This document shows, piece by piece, positions 12,370-27,822 of a DNA stretch of 64,000 nucleotides. The stretch covers positions 310,001-374,000 of the forward strand of contig JAQGDQ010000093.1 of NCBI GenBank assembly GCA_030141605.1, read 5' to 3'. A program made the translations under genes and the position numbers. Origin of the DNA: Tubiluchus corallicola. Its lineage: Eukaryota; Priapulida; Priapulimorpha; Priapulimorphida; Tubiluchidae. The notes under the pieces were generated by a model. That model was not told the DNA's origin and ran no database searches. It worked only from the letters and a program-made list of their open reading frames with translations. The first letter of the stretch is position 1; each line of letters opens with the position of its first letter.

Positions 12370-12905
12370 TCAGCATCATCAATGCATCATTATCATCATC
12401 ATCATCACCACCACCACCAATACTATTATCACTACTGCCACTACCACCACCACCACTACCACCGTCAGCATCATCACCACCACCACCAATACTACTATCA
12501 CTACTGCCACCACCACTATCACCACTACCACCATCATCGTCATCACCACCACCACCACCACCACCACCAATACTCTTATCACTACTAGCACCATCATTGT
12601 CATCACCACCACCACCAATACTACTATCACCACTACCACCATCACTGTCATCACCACCGCCACCACCAATACTACTATCACCACTACCACCATCACCACC
12701 ACCACCAATACTACTACCACCACTACCACCATCAGCATCATCACCACAACCACCAATACTACTACCGCCATCAGTGTCATCATCACCACCACCACCACCA
12801 CCAATAGTACTATCACCACTACCACCATCACTGTCATCACCACCACCACCAATACTACTGACACCACTACCACCATTAGTGTCATCACCACCACCACCAT
12901 CAATG
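12370..12905. repeat. Long CAC/CAT trinucleotide array
   Basis: About 530 bases of ACCACCACC, ATCATC and AATACTACTATC words with a loose higher-order period. All the long open frames on both strands here (Ser/Pro, His/Tyr and Val/Met runs) are products of the repeat. Confidence 0.95.
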
Positions 12906-13509
12906 TATTAACGTGTTCCATACATAATCTTGGTCCAGTAATGGATATGAAACGCTTTGAGCGGTTATGAAGAATTATGAATTTATTTGAACCTGTTGCA
13001 CAGTGTTTTGTATTTAGAGATGCCGGATTTGTAAAGACAGAATTATCAATTCACCGTCATTGTTAAGTACCAGCCATTATGAGCCCAAGGCTACCGCAAA
13101 AAGAGAATACAGCAAGCTGATAATTAACAGATAACAATAATTACCTGAGATAGGTGTTTTAAACACCACTCAGGTGACTAAACAGTGACCTGAGGCAAAA
13201 GCAGTTGTCAGTAAATAAGGTTATATCACCTGCTGTGTCAATTTAAATTTACATAAAGCTTATACTTTGCCCAGTGCACAGTTTTTAGTCCTAAACTTTA
13301 TTATTACTTCATTGGCAAGATTTGTCCAAAAGCAAACAGTGTCATGTGTCTGTGTGTCTTGAGTGTCATATGGGCCCACTTATAAGATTTAACACAAAAT
13401 TATAAATATGGTTCAGTTAATCAACTTAACTAGTCACACCATTAGGGAAAACTGGATGAGTTTTTACATGCTGCTCCATTTTAAAGTAAGGTAAACAGTA
13501 CATTTTAAC

Positions 13510-13990
13510 ATCTATAATAATGCCAAAACATTTCTGATGATTAAATAACAGGTTAAAAACTTAAGGCTGGTGAGCCCAACTAGTGATGGCATCATAATTA
13601 AACATAATTTTCGACATTCTATGCGCATGTTGTAGGTGTTTGCAAAAGTGAAAATTGAAGTACAGTGCTACTGTAAAATATTCAGTGTGTTGTAGTAAAA
13701 CTAGGCAAGTGCTAAGATGAAAACTCAAATTTCAAGTTTACCGCTGTGCTCAGATGTAAATGCTCATGTGTGCACTATGTCACAAATGAATACTTCTGAA
13801 CTGAGAGGTACTTCCGAGATGCAAGCTCAAGTGACCATTTAACTAGCAAATGATGAAATGTACGTAACAGGAAAGAATTAGTCGCGTAAATGCGAAATTA
13901 CCTTTCTATGGTAATAATTCTTTTACGTCATTCTTGAAAAAATAGTATATTCCCTTTCGATATTTTATACATTAGATTGTTTTCCACTGT
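13510..13990. mobile_element. Family-B dispersed element, second copy
   Basis: Shares CATTTCTGATGATTAAATAA, GTGAGCCCAACTA, GATGGCATCA and CTGAACTGAGAGGTACTTCC with the copy at 6050-6545. Confidence 0.55.
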
Positions 13991-14339
13991 AGTTTTAATA
14001 TTGGGAACGGTTTTTCTTTAACATTCTTATACAGTATTGGACACAATAATAAAAATATATCAGTTTTAACATTTTTAAAAAATAACAGCTGTAACAATGG
14101 CAAAGTAAACAGTCGTGTGATCAACATGTAAACTTAGCGACCAAAGATAAGCAATGCCAAGGCTGGTTAGCGAATGGATGAGTGGCTGACGAATTCAATT
14201 CGCACTTTGAGCACTGGTTTCCCGAGGAAAATATAATATATTATTCAGATCAATATGTGGCGTATGAGCCACTCATCTTGCGATTTGATTTAGACTACTG
14301 TAAAAGTCTGTGATCTGTCCACGCTAAGCTAAATTCAAA

Positions 14340-15004
14340 TACAGTCAGTCCTTGCTTGACGACACTAATACGATCGAGCAAAACACGATGTCAGGCGAAA
14401 TGTCGTTAAACGAAACCAACAGTTCCATAGAAAGTAATGTAACAGATTTGAGATACGTTTCATAGGTCAAATATTCAATGCACTTTATACATATAAATTA
14501 AACGTTTAATGGGTTAACTCATATGTCTACTGATTAATTTTTTTCTGCTTGCCTGAAAAAACCGATCTTTCTTACCAATATTTAGTGGTTAAACTCTGCA
14601 TAGTGAAAGCCAAGCTCTGGGGCAACCTTGAGACAATTTCATCTAGATAATGTAATCTGGTTGCTATAGGAACAGGAATGGGCAAAATTCCTTCACATAA
14701 AGTTTGCATTCAGGTGCCTGGAGGCATATAAATCGCGAATAGATTGTATTGCACTCAATACAAACGACTATCATTTAGTTGTCAATCGAGAAGCAAAAGC
14801 ATAATTTATAATAAAAATTGTACTGTTTTAATGTTTCAAATATGCTAAAAGTGTTGCTGATCAAATAAAAAATGACATTGAACAAAGTAACAAAACGTCT
14901 TTAAAATGAGAAGTGCGTGCTAAGTGAGGAAAAGTTGTCAAATGTTCAGCGTCGTTAAAATGTAACGTCACCAAGCGGGGAGTCATTAAGCAAAGACTTA
15001 ATGT
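14340..15004. mobile_element. Tigger/pogo-like MITE (CCTTGCTTGACGAC ends)
   Basis: The left end CAGTCAGTCCTTGCTTGACG and the right end GGAGTCATTAAGCAAAGACT are imperfect inverted repeats, with GTCGTTAAA words inside both ends. Related to 42379-43099 and 40245-40545. No transposase is visible. Confidence 0.65.
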
Positions 15005-18000
15005 ATATCGATCATTTAAACTAAATTATTATTCAAAATTAGTAAAACTATATTAGTACATACTATATTATGCAGTATACATATTATAGCATTAGTATAT
15101 TATACTATGTACATTAGAATGTGATACACTAGGATGCTACATCGCAAAAAAACAATAGTTCTAAAGCTCTTAAGAAAAACTCCAATGACAGCATATTACT
15201 GCATTTAATTAAATCAAGTTGTAACGCATTTTGGGATATAAGGATGCAGGTATGGCAGTATACACCCATTTGTTGATTGTACCCAGGGAAAGTAAGGCAT
15301 AACAAAGCTTTGGATAGGTTTATTGAATGCTCTTACACTGAGAGTTAACATGTATACATGTTTACTCAAAAAATACAAAGCCAATTTACATTTTAGACAT
15401 TAGACATACGTGTATAAGCAAAAAAGTCTATTCAGATTTTTTGTTTCTAGATAAAAACGTCTGTTGGGAAGTAAATAAACCTAGTCTACGAATTGGGACT
15501 AATTCATTTAAACTGAAGTTAGCTGTCTAATGATTTCAAAAGCAGATCTTCACTGATTCCCTAGACAGAGACTAAATTTATAATTAAAATTAAAAGGTAG
15601 TACAAGCAGTACATCAATTTCTGAAGTCCCAATACAATTTCCAATCGTAATACTTTTCTCACATTTTTAAGGCTTTTGGAGATCAAATTATTAAGAACTT
15701 CATGTTATGTGAAGCAGCAGAAGATTGCTTGAATTGTACTTGCTGCTGCATCAATAATTGGTACAAAATGTAGATAGAATGAAATGGTGAAGCCTTATAA
15801 TAGATTAAATTTAATATATTAAGTTCATTAAGTGAGATTCAATGTTAACTTTATGCAAAAATTCAATTGAAATTCCGTTGTCATCGAAAAAAGTTCATAA
15901 TTATATTAACTTACGCTTAATGCTGACGATTCGCTGTCTGTCATCCTTCATTGAATGCATCAAAGGTCATACATAACTTCTACATGATAGATTTTACCAA
16001 GTCATCTTGAAAATTATTATCACACAAATAAAAAATTGTGTGATACAAATGTGATCCACGAATTCCAATTACTTAAACAAAAAGTCATCAGCAGTACAGT
16101 ACGGCTAAGTTGAAAAGCGAAAATGAAAATCGGCAATAGGAGCATTTTGCAAACTTCGCACTTCACGACCATCGCCGTCATAGATATATGTATATATTAC
16201 TACGCATAGACATAGACATTTGTTATAAAAAAAATTCTCCTCATTTACACCAGAATACAAATAGACCATAATTGCTATAATTATTAATTAATCAGGATAA
16301 ATTTTGCATAAAGGAAAGAGTTAGGGGGTGCAGGACCAAAGGTAGCCAATTGGCCATCGTCAAGTCAGCTACCTTCTAGGGTTAGTGTAAACTGTAAAAC
16401 ATTGTAGTGCTGCTAATTATACCGTGTAATATACTTTTGAATCAGGGTAAGAGAATCAACTGTTAATGTAAATCTGCAAGGGAAGAAGTGAAACTTGAAA
16501 GTTAAGTAACTAAATAGATTATGCAACAAGGAAGCATTACGCCATATAATAGAGCCTACATAATTAGGTATATCGAAGGTTACCATCATCACGCACTCAT
16601 GCAGTAGGGTGGTAACATTTTATCCACTGTTAGTTCAGTGTTCAGTTTAAATCTTGACAGACTCAGTTATGTGCATTTTCTAAAATTATATTAATCACTG
16701 TGGTGAAAACAAAAAGAATAGCTTATGCCATTAAGAAATTAGCCCAGTATACTTACATAATAAATTATGTGTAACATAATAATATTAATTATAAATCACA
16801 AATGTGCAAACTCTTTATTATTATTCTGGTCAAACTCAACATAATAAAAATTTACAATGTGACACTAGATAAGTTCTTTTGAGACTGAAAAATATATTAC
16901 TGTTCAGGTGACTGCCTATCATGCTACCATATTATCTTGCATTAAATCGCGAACTTTCACTGTTGTGAAGAAGTAAGTTGAACAAAATTGTTCAGTCATG
17001 TTAATCATTAGCATAAATTAGAAAGAATACATGTCCCATAATTGAGCCTTCTCTGACTCCTGAAATTAAGCATAATTATATGTTATATATGGCAACCAGT
17101 AGAGTTAAGCTGAAACCCAAAATGAGACGAAACTCGCCAATACTAGAGATCAGGATTAACTACAATTATGGCCAGGAGACGCGTGCCATTGATGATTCCC
17201 TGAGATGAACTATTATTTCACAATTTATCTCAGTTGATTTTTAAATTAACCAATTCCTCAAAATCTAAAATCAGGTTCACATGAACGAAACAATTCTTCA
17301 ATAGGGCTATAGGGCTCCATCATGTAACTTAATATAACATATTTGCAGAAAATTCGAAGCTAATTTAAGCTATTAAACTTGTAAAAACCGTGCCAATTAA
17401 CCAGCATAATTATATATCATTGTTAAACAAAAAAGAAACAAGTGCAATTATATAAAGCCTGCATACGAAAACAAACACAGTACATACACTTTAACGACGA
17501 TTAGGCACAAAACCTATAAACCCTACTTATGAAGATGCAGACAATAATACTCTACATGAAGACTACATCAGTCCACCACTATATGGATTTTTGCCAGTAC
17601 TCCATAATCTTCAGAATTACACACATCGTGGTTTGTCCAATAGCTCCCCTAAGTGGAGAAGTATACCAGACAATAACTTCAATGTTAAAGATTCTGGCGC
17701 TAAATAAAAAGCATTGATATAACATCCTGGGTTTAGCTATTGTCTGCCATAATTACTTCAATAAAATCGGGCCATCAACATATAGAGTAAAATGTGCCTT
17801 GTATAAATGCAGTTAACCGACAAACTAAAGAGAAGAGCAAAACTAGTCAGTCAGATTAAAATGTCCTGACCCATGGCTGTTACACATTTATTGGCCCAAT
17901 CAAGGTTCTTTTAGGCCGGTATTGCCAAAATGAGCTGGAATAAACCCAAACTGTCCCACAAAGGTAATGTTTGTCGGAAACACACACTGTAGACTGTAAT

Positions 18001-18774
18001 AGAGGGCTTAATATTTTTTTGCTAAGAGGTACAAAAACAACAAAATTAATAATAGTACAGAAAAAATTATTACAACAAAGTATTGTTGAATCAGCAGAGG
18101 ATTTATCGGTGGAACTGCTACATTATAAACGTGTCGGAAACTCACTGGGCTACAACGCAGACAAACACATTGAGCTATTATCAGACAATAGAGATTCAAT
18201 TCATTTGAGTATCCTAAATAATTTAAACGTAATGAAATTATGTAATTATACTGGACCAATTACTTAAAGACAGAAAGTCATCAGCTATTTATTATTAACT
18301 GACATTTAAAATAAAAGCTTGTAATAAGTAATAACAATAGTATGCAAACCTAGGCTGTACATTCAGTACACACACAACACGCACACGGACGAATACACAT
18401 CTGGCCATATATACACGCACATGCAAATGTCAAAAATTCAATCAAGTGCCAGCTACGTTGTGTTATAGTAAAGTAAGAATCCGGTTACAAACGGAATAGA
18501 TAATGCTATGCTGGGCTTCTCAGTCGAATAAATCTTTGTATTATCAGTTTTACAAGTATGCCTATATATAAGGAGTTGTTATAATAGGGTATACTATACC
18601 AGTGCGTCATTGTAAGGCATATGCAAGAAGTGTTGGTAGCTTTCGAGTTCGATTCTGATCGCTTTGAGCCTTTCATTATACTCTCAAAATTGCAGACTGT
18701 GCAAGGCACAGGAGCTTCTTGTCTATGCTAGTTCAGCAATACTTTGATGTAGTACATTGTTCTGTAATATTGTT

Positions 18775-18860
18775 CTGTATATATATATATATGCATGTGT
18801 GTATATGTATGTGGGTATATGTATGTATATGTGCGTGTATGTACGTACGTACATATTTGT
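18775..18860. repeat. TA / TATG / TG microsatellite
   Basis: ATATAT passes into TATGTATG, TGTGCGTG and GTACGTACGT words. Simple-sequence DNA. Confidence 0.9.
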
Positions 18861-19599
18861 ATATGTATATGAATGTAGAAAAAGTATTTGGAAAAATGCC
18901 TTCTTAATAGTAAAAAGCAGTTCCTCATAAATTCTGTTTATTTTTTTAAATAATTGTCACACAGCATTAAACTCATTAATATTGTCATTTATATTTTCTT
19001 TTTGTTTTGATAATTTGTAGAAGATTACTAAGGACTGCATGTCATTGCTTAAGCTATACTTAGTGCTTTTTTCTGTCACTGTAACATAACAAATATAATA
19101 ATCTTTGTTAAATCAAACATTCATTTATTAAGCTAACTGCAAATATACATAAAATTATATGTTAGTTACCTCAGTTTTTGTTTAGAAACTACTAATTTAG
19201 GAAACCAAGCCGGTTATATTAATTCATTGTCTGTACCTCAGTACTCACTAGTGCTGCTTGTGATCATTTACTATTTTGACATATTAAAAGGATTGTTGAC
19301 TTGATCACCTTTTGATCGGCTCACTGTCCTCTCTCTTTTTCACTTATTACAGGCAGTTAGGCCTATTTACCTGTATATTATTCATCTATTGCACCCTTAC
19401 AGACGGGAAGTGGCTACTGCACAGTTGTAAATCGGAGAAAAAATAAATTTCAATATTATCAATTATAAATACAGTTTTACTGCTGATTGCTACAGCTTAT
19501 TTCACATTGTTAGGCGTATGCAGTGCAAACAAAATTTTTGTTACAAGACGTTGTTTAATATTCTGCATTCAAGTTCTCTAGGAAAACACTGCTACCTAC

Positions 19600-19662
19600 T
19601 TCAGAACTGCGGGCAATAGCAACATGGAATTCGGGGTCAATCATTTCAACAAACTCATTTCT
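19600..19662 (-). CDS. Probable VWA gene exon 5: last helix of VWA domain
   Basis: Acceptor ATATCTAG, donor GTAGGT, 21 codons: [20 protein letters not shown] then E. This resembles the final EL..IA..P.HVF segment of VWA domains. The link to exon 4 depends on which exon-4 donor is used, and a small exon with the VYxIGVG strand may be missing between them. Confidence 0.5.
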
Positions 19663-20924
19663 CTAGATATCTTCGCAGCAGCTTTAAAACTTTTTATGGT
19701 GAAGATATTCTTCCTTTTTGCAGTAATACATTCCATCTCTCTTTTGCAGACTCTTTGTGTTATTCCAAAAACCATTATTTCAGTACCTAGAGATAAGTAG
19801 TAATAGATCTGTTAAAGCAATAACCATTACTCGTGAAACACTAAAGACTTGACAAGTATATACGCGTTAGGGGCGAGCATACCAATTCTATTCAAACGAG
19901 GTTTTTAGTTCGAATTCGATTCGAGCCTAAAATTACACATGCGAATAATTCAGCATTTCAACCACATACGTTCTTTACCATTAAAATCTTTGAAACAGCA
20001 TGTGCAGTTTCTGTGCAAAATTTTTAACAAACTAATAGTGGTTTTACTGCAGAACAAAATCAAATAATATGCATGATCTTTGTAAGACAACTTTTTATTA
20101 ATGGTTCGAGAACTTATTCGAAAATCTTTCAAACTCAATTTGAATTCGATTCGGAATATTGAAATTCCTTCGATTTGAATTCGAAAGTCAAAAATTCGAT
20201 TCGATTTGAATTGTTTTCTGGTAGAGAATGCTCACCCCTAATACGTGTACAGTTTTGACTTGGCAAATAATTTTTATAGGGCTGATGCCATAGAACGTGA
20301 TTAGGTCTTACGAGTGTTGTAATTAAAAATTATACCAGAAACTAATGATGCAATAAAAAGTCAATGATGCTCACGGGTCTGCAACGCTTAGATTTGTACA
20401 GCCATGCATCTAGCGACAATTTCATTCATTCAACAATTCAATTCAAGTTTATTTTCTCAATAGCAGTTAAAATTCGACATAATTATTTTTACACTTCATT
20501 GCAACTGAGAAGGAACAGTGAAAGACTTATTGGTCACTTGATCAGCTTCCCCTTATTAAAAATACAAGTTTACTTACAGGCTCATGACATTTTTAGGTGT
20601 TTATATATATATATACATATATATACCTACTGTTAGGTGGACAGCTGAGCCACAACCTACAGAGTGATGGCACTGGTTGCAAACCTGCGCCATATAGCTA
20701 CAAATCTGTGGCAGAAGCTACAGAACAATACTACTACAAATCCGAACTAGAAGCTACGTAACAATATTAGGATGAACTTGAGACAGAAGATACAGAATAA
20801 TACTATTTAAAGCCTGAGTCAGAGGCTGCATGAACGTACTACTACATACATGAGTCGAAGCTGCTGAACAATGTCACACAGGGGCAAAGCACAGCCACAG
20901 GTCTATTGATTACTTGCAGAACTG

Positions 20925-21010
<86 letters not shown>

Positions 21011-24000
21011 ATTAAATTAAGTACCAAGTAGCAGAAATGTATATTTAACCTAGTCAAATTTTCAAAGGGCAGAAAAATAGGAAGCGAGAAATTCTTGAGA
21101 ATTGAATACGAGGTTACATTGTAAATAATAATAATAGTTATACTATATGCATAAATTTATGGTAAAACAGATACAGTAAAGTAAAGATGCAATACAAAAA
21201 ATCAACAAACATATCTCATATCAAATGAAAGCAAAAACAAACTAAATTCTTCAAGGTAAGCAAAAATTGTCAAATAATAAAAGGATGATATCAAGCAATA
21301 CGCAATTTAATTCAAGGTAAAAAGAAGTTATCACAAGCAAAGCAAAAACGGAATTCAACTTAAAGCAAAAAATTATGTCAGGCAAAAGCAACAAAAATCA
21401 ACTCAAAGCAGAAATGCAATTCAAAGCATAACAAAGCATAACATCAAGCAAAAAATTAATGAAATTCAATGTAGAGCTAAAAATAGTATCAAACAAAAGC
21501 AAAAAAATCTACTTAAGATGCTTCAATTTTTATTTACATACAGATTACCAAAGTTACCCTTTTCTTTGGCATTTTTAGCCACAGCACAAGTTCGATGCCA
21601 AGCCTTTCCAAGTCTGCCTAAGAGAATCATTATAACAATCTTTTCTGCGTCTTTACGACCATTTTTCAAGACACGAAGGGCATACTTTAAACCCTCATCA
21701 GCAGCTGCAGAGATTGACTCATTTTCTGTAAAAAGATAATTCTACATAATTATCCTGGTACAAAAATTCGAAAGCTGAATCACTCTTATTCATTCTACCA
21801 TACCATGGGAGGCGCAGTGTTAGGCCAACAGTTACAGAACCACACTAATGATGGAGATCAGACAAGAAGATGCCATTGGAGTGCGAAACAAGGCAAAGCT
21901 ATGAGACAATACTAAAACGCAGAACTGTGCCGGGCCAGAAGCTACAGACATGTACTAGTGGGCACAAAACTATAGTGTATAAATTACACGTGAATTCTAC
22001 TTGCCACAAAACTTAGTCAGAAGGTTCATGTCACAAACAATTATTATCTTTGAAATGAGCCAAAGCCCAAAAATTCTACTATTAGGTGGACATATTGCTA
22101 CAAATCTGTGGCAGAAGCTACAGAACCATACTACTACAAATCTGAATTGGAAGCTACGTAACAATACTAGTATGAACTTGAGACAGAAGATACAGAATAA
22201 CACGATTTAAAGCCTGAGTCAGAGGCTGCATGAACATACTACTACATATATGAGTCGAAGCTGCCAAACAATATCACACAGGGGCAAAGCACAGCCATAG
22301 GCCTATTGATTGCTTGCAGAACTGATGTGAAATATACGCAGCTATAGGCCTACTGTTAGATACAAAGGTAAACCAGAAGCTACTTAAGAATTTTACTATA
22401 CATAAAGCATATGGTACTAGTGCCTGAAAAGGTGAGTCACTCTTTAGAAGTACATTCTTCATTATTACGAAGCACTTACCAGGCTAGAAAGCTGATTATG
22501 TTATATGCACTGGATAATTAGACTAATTAGGTTTTGTTATTTGGTGTTTGTTAAATCAAAAACCACACAGAAGGATCGAAGTTGATTGATAAAGACAAAA
22601 TGTCGTGTTATTCACCTGGTTTAATAAACTTTAGTGCCCTTATGTGATTTTTGAGATCGTCAATTGAATTCTTGTTTGACGAAGCATGGCTAAGATAGTC
22701 AAATATTATCCTTGTTTTATCTGGCACAGAAAAACTGACCATGCCCATTCTACTGCCCAACGGTCCAAATTCGTTTAGAGAATTCATGTAGTCAGTAAGA
22801 CCCTGAAACGTGCGACAGTTATGACCAAATACATGCAAAAAATTTATACAGATCAGTAGAATTTGATCATTGTCGAAATGTTGACATGTATGCTTGCTTT
22901 TTTCCTTTTTACACAATAAGAAATGAACATCGGTCACGACAATATTTTAAACACGAATATTATTATTTAACCCGGCCCGGAGCCCTAATTACTTACAATT
23001 AGGAAGCTGATCAGAAGAGTATGGTTAGTTCTGCCAATGTTTCGACTTTCATCCACAACAAAAACCACATCAATAGGGATTCCTAGCTCAAGAAGAGAAC
23101 CTCCGGAACTCGAGTGTTGAATCACTTTGATCGTCGATTGGATGGGTTTCTGTTTCGCCAAAAAATGTTCTGTTAGGTCCTTTTTCTCTTCCTTATCTGA
23201 ATGAAGACGAAGCATGAATTACAACATTTTGTTTAGTAGCTTACAGTTTTTGCCTTTCAGAGAAAGCTGTGACAAGTGCATTCACATGGCAAATACTTTG
23301 AGACAATACTGTGATAAGTGCATCAATTACTTTGAGACAATACTGTGATAAGTGCATCAATTACTTTGAGACAAAACTGTGAAAAGTGCATCAATTACTT
23401 TGAGACAAAACTGTGAAAAGTGCATCCACATGGCAATTACTTTGAGACAAAAGTTTGGCAAGCGCATTTACATGGAAATTACTTTGAGACAAAACTGTGA
23501 CAAGTGTATTCACATGGCACTTACTTTGAGTCAAAAGTTTGCAAGGGCATTCACAGGGCAATTACTTTGAGACAAACAAGTGACAAGTGCATTCACATGG
23601 CAATTACTTTGAGTCAAAACTGTGACAAGCGCATTCACATGGCGATTACTTTGAGACAAAACTGTGACGAGTCATTTCATGGCACTTTGAGACAAAAGCG
23701 TGACAAATGCATTCACATGGCAGTCACTTTGAGAAAAATATGTGACAAACGCATTCACATGGCAATTACTTTGAGACAAAACGGTGACAAGCGCATTCGC
23801 ATGGCAATTACTTTGAAACAAAACTGTGACGAACACATTCTCATGGCACCTTGCGACAAAAGCGTGATAAATGCATTCACATGGCAGTCACTTTGAGACA
23901 AACATGTGACAAGCGCATTCACATGGCAATTACTTTGAGACAAAACTGTGACAAGCGCATTCACATGGCAATTACTGTGAGAGAAAACTGTGACAAGCAC

Positions 24001-24516
24001 ATTCTCATGGCACTTTGACTAAACTATGACAAGCACATTCCATGGCACTTTGAGACAAAAGCGTGACAAGTGCATTCACATGGCAGTCACTTTACAATAT
24101 TGCTTTAGCAGCAGATGGCTACACTAATATGCTCTATTTCAATATTAGAAATCGTTTAAAGTGGTCAGGTAATTAGTAATAATTTTCTATGAAGTTTTGC
24201 CTTAGCCTTTTGGAACACGTTTATGAATATTTCGGTAGCCATGTACAAAACTACTAATGCACAACCGGTGTCCAGATTGCTGCTCCACTGTATGTTTTTC
24301 TAAAGACTTCAGATTTTTTACCTACTTGCAGTATGACTTTGTAATTTCTAGAAAGCAGTGTCAAGTTCAGTACATGTATTTTCACCGCGACGCGACATTC
24401 GAAGTTATAGTATGAACCTGTAGCTTTTAGACTACTATGTCAATATGATACTTGTGTTCTAGTATTAATAAGTAAGAGAAAAAGAAGAAGAAGAAAGAAA
24501 GAGAAGAGTGAGAGAG

Positions 24517-24560
<44 letters not shown>

Positions 24561-24737
24561 GGATGGATGGATGGATGGATGGATGGATGGATGGATGGAT
24601 GGATGGATGGATGGATGGATGGATGGATGGATGGATGGATGGATGGATGGACGGACGGACGGACGGACGGACGGACGGACGGACGGACGGACGGACGGAC
24701 GGACGGACGGACGGACGGACGGACGGACGGACGGACG

Positions 24738-24779
<42 letters not shown>

Positions 24780-24892
24780 TAGATAGATAGATAGATAGAT
24801 AGAGAAACAGAGTCTACGATACCTTCACAAGTAACCTTGCGAATAATAGCAGCCATGGTAACACAAAGCAGTACTAGTGGAACAATCTTCAT
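19600..24892 (-). CDS. Secreted von Willebrand factor A domain protein (5 exons, 3' end uncertain)
   Basis: Exons 24892-24823, 23196-22997, 22802-22616 and 21725-about 21542 join in phase, and 19662-19600 probably follows. Residues 1-20 or so form a signal peptide ([15 protein letters not shown]). After a Lys/Glu-rich stretch a VWA domain starts at about residue 65 with [10 protein letters not shown], continues through [24 protein letters not shown] and KIVIMILLG, and probably ends with [13 protein letters not shown] domains usually bind ligands through a MIDAS metal site in extracellular or matrix proteins. Here the DxSxS motif reads DESRN, and the usual TDG after the fourth strand reads LLG, so the metal site looks degenerate. 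The intron phases are 1, 0, 1, then uncertain. The first intron carries two large repeat arrays. Family clear; specific orthologue not recognised. Confidence 0.75.
19868..20240. mobile_element. hAT-like MITE with TAGGGGTGAGCATTC ends
   Basis: The left end TAGGGGCGAGCAT and the right end ATGCTCACCCCTA are inverted repeats. It is flanked by 8-base repeats ATACGCGT / ATACGTGT, the hAT target-site length. The interior is rich in TTCGAATTCGATT words. Related copies: 34685-35011 and 45621-45955. It lies just upstream of VWA exon 5, inside the intron. Confidence 0.8.
20630..22335. repeat. Degenerate 36-bp repeat blocks, duplicated 1.4 kb apart, plus TA/GA tract
   Basis: Positions 20690-20930 and 22090-22325 are near-identical and each consists of about five degenerate units of about 36 bases (AGAAGCTAC...AACAATACTA). 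A related block lies at 21805-21960. Between them are (TA)n then (GA)n at 20928-21004, and a loose AAGCAAAAA / AATTCAA repeat at 21130-21500. VWA exon 4 lies inside this repeat-rich stretch. Confidence 0.8.
21542..21725 (-). CDS. VWA gene exon 4: distal VWA domain
   Basis: Acceptor TTTACAG. It reads [54 protein letters not shown], matching helix-strand-helix of a VWA domain. Several donors are possible (at GGTAAC, GGTAAT, GTATGT or GTAAAT); the one given uses GTATGT. The usual Asp of the TDG motif is missing. Confidence 0.7.
22616..22802 (-). CDS. VWA gene exon 3: middle of VWA domain
   Basis: Acceptor TTTCAG, donor GTGAAT, 62 codons plus one base. [20 protein letters not shown] and [14 protein letters not shown] match the second helix and the RVGVVxFS strand of VWA domains, and [10 protein letters not shown] the next helix. 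Confidence 0.8.
22997..23196 (-). CDS. VWA gene exon 2: start of VWA domain
   Basis: Acceptor ATTCAG, donor GTAAGT, 66 full codons. It begins [11 protein letters not shown] and enters the VWA domain at [15 protein letters not shown]. The MIDAS-like motif is DESRN (third metal-binding Ser replaced by Asn). Ends phase 0. Confidence 0.8.
23262..24095. repeat. 42-bp minisatellite in VWA intron 1
   Basis: About 19 imperfect units built on TGTGACAAGCGCATTCACAT, GGCAATTACTTTGAGACAAA. Because 42 is a multiple of three, long open frames appear on both strands ([11 protein letters not shown]-type); they are not genes. Some units lack the CACATGGCAATTA part. Confidence 0.95.
24480..24803. repeat. Compound AGAT / GGAT / GGAC / AGAC tetranucleotide array
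   Basis: Starts in GA-rich DNA, then AGAT, about 25 GGAT, about 23 GGAC, about 10 AGAC and again AGAT units, ending 20 bases from VWA exon 1. The overlapping MDGW/TDGR and SVRP/IHPS frames come from the repeat. Confidence 0.97.
24823..24892 (-). CDS. VWA gene exon 1: signal peptide
   Basis: Start codon at 24892-24890. Twenty-three codons: [15 protein letters not shown] then IIRKVTCE, a basic residue, a hydrophobic core and small residues before a likely cleavage site. Donor GTATCG leaves phase 1. G plus AT from exon 2 makes Asp. Confidence 0.7.

Positions 24893-27822
<2,930 letters not shown>

Larger units (their letters stand above)
12906..19599. other. Gene-poor AT-rich DNA downstream of the VWA gene
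   Basis: No exon could be supported. It contains a family-B copy (13510-13990), a Tigger-like element (14340-15004) and a TATG/TG microsatellite (18775-18860). Stretches 15005-18770 and 18861-19599 show only AT-rich sequence. Further 3' exons of the VWA gene could be hidden here. Confidence 0.45.

Noticed and set aside
12363-12921. Open frames of about 180 codons on both strands
   Set aside because: They are translations of the CAC/CAT repeat; no start context, splice sites or non-repeat sequence.
18008-18267. Overlapping open frames of 83 and 98 codons
   Set aside because: No homologous motif, no ATG for the longer one, AT-rich composition like the surroundings.
23504-24000. Repeat proteins encoded by the 42-bp minisatellite
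   Set aside because: Both strands are open because the unit is a multiple of three; several units are shortened out of frame.
24440-24892. A 150-codon protein with signal peptide and Pro/Ser/His repeats
   Set aside because: Only the first 23 codons are used as an exon; the rest reads into the tetranucleotide array after a GT donor, and the in-phase VWA exon fits better.
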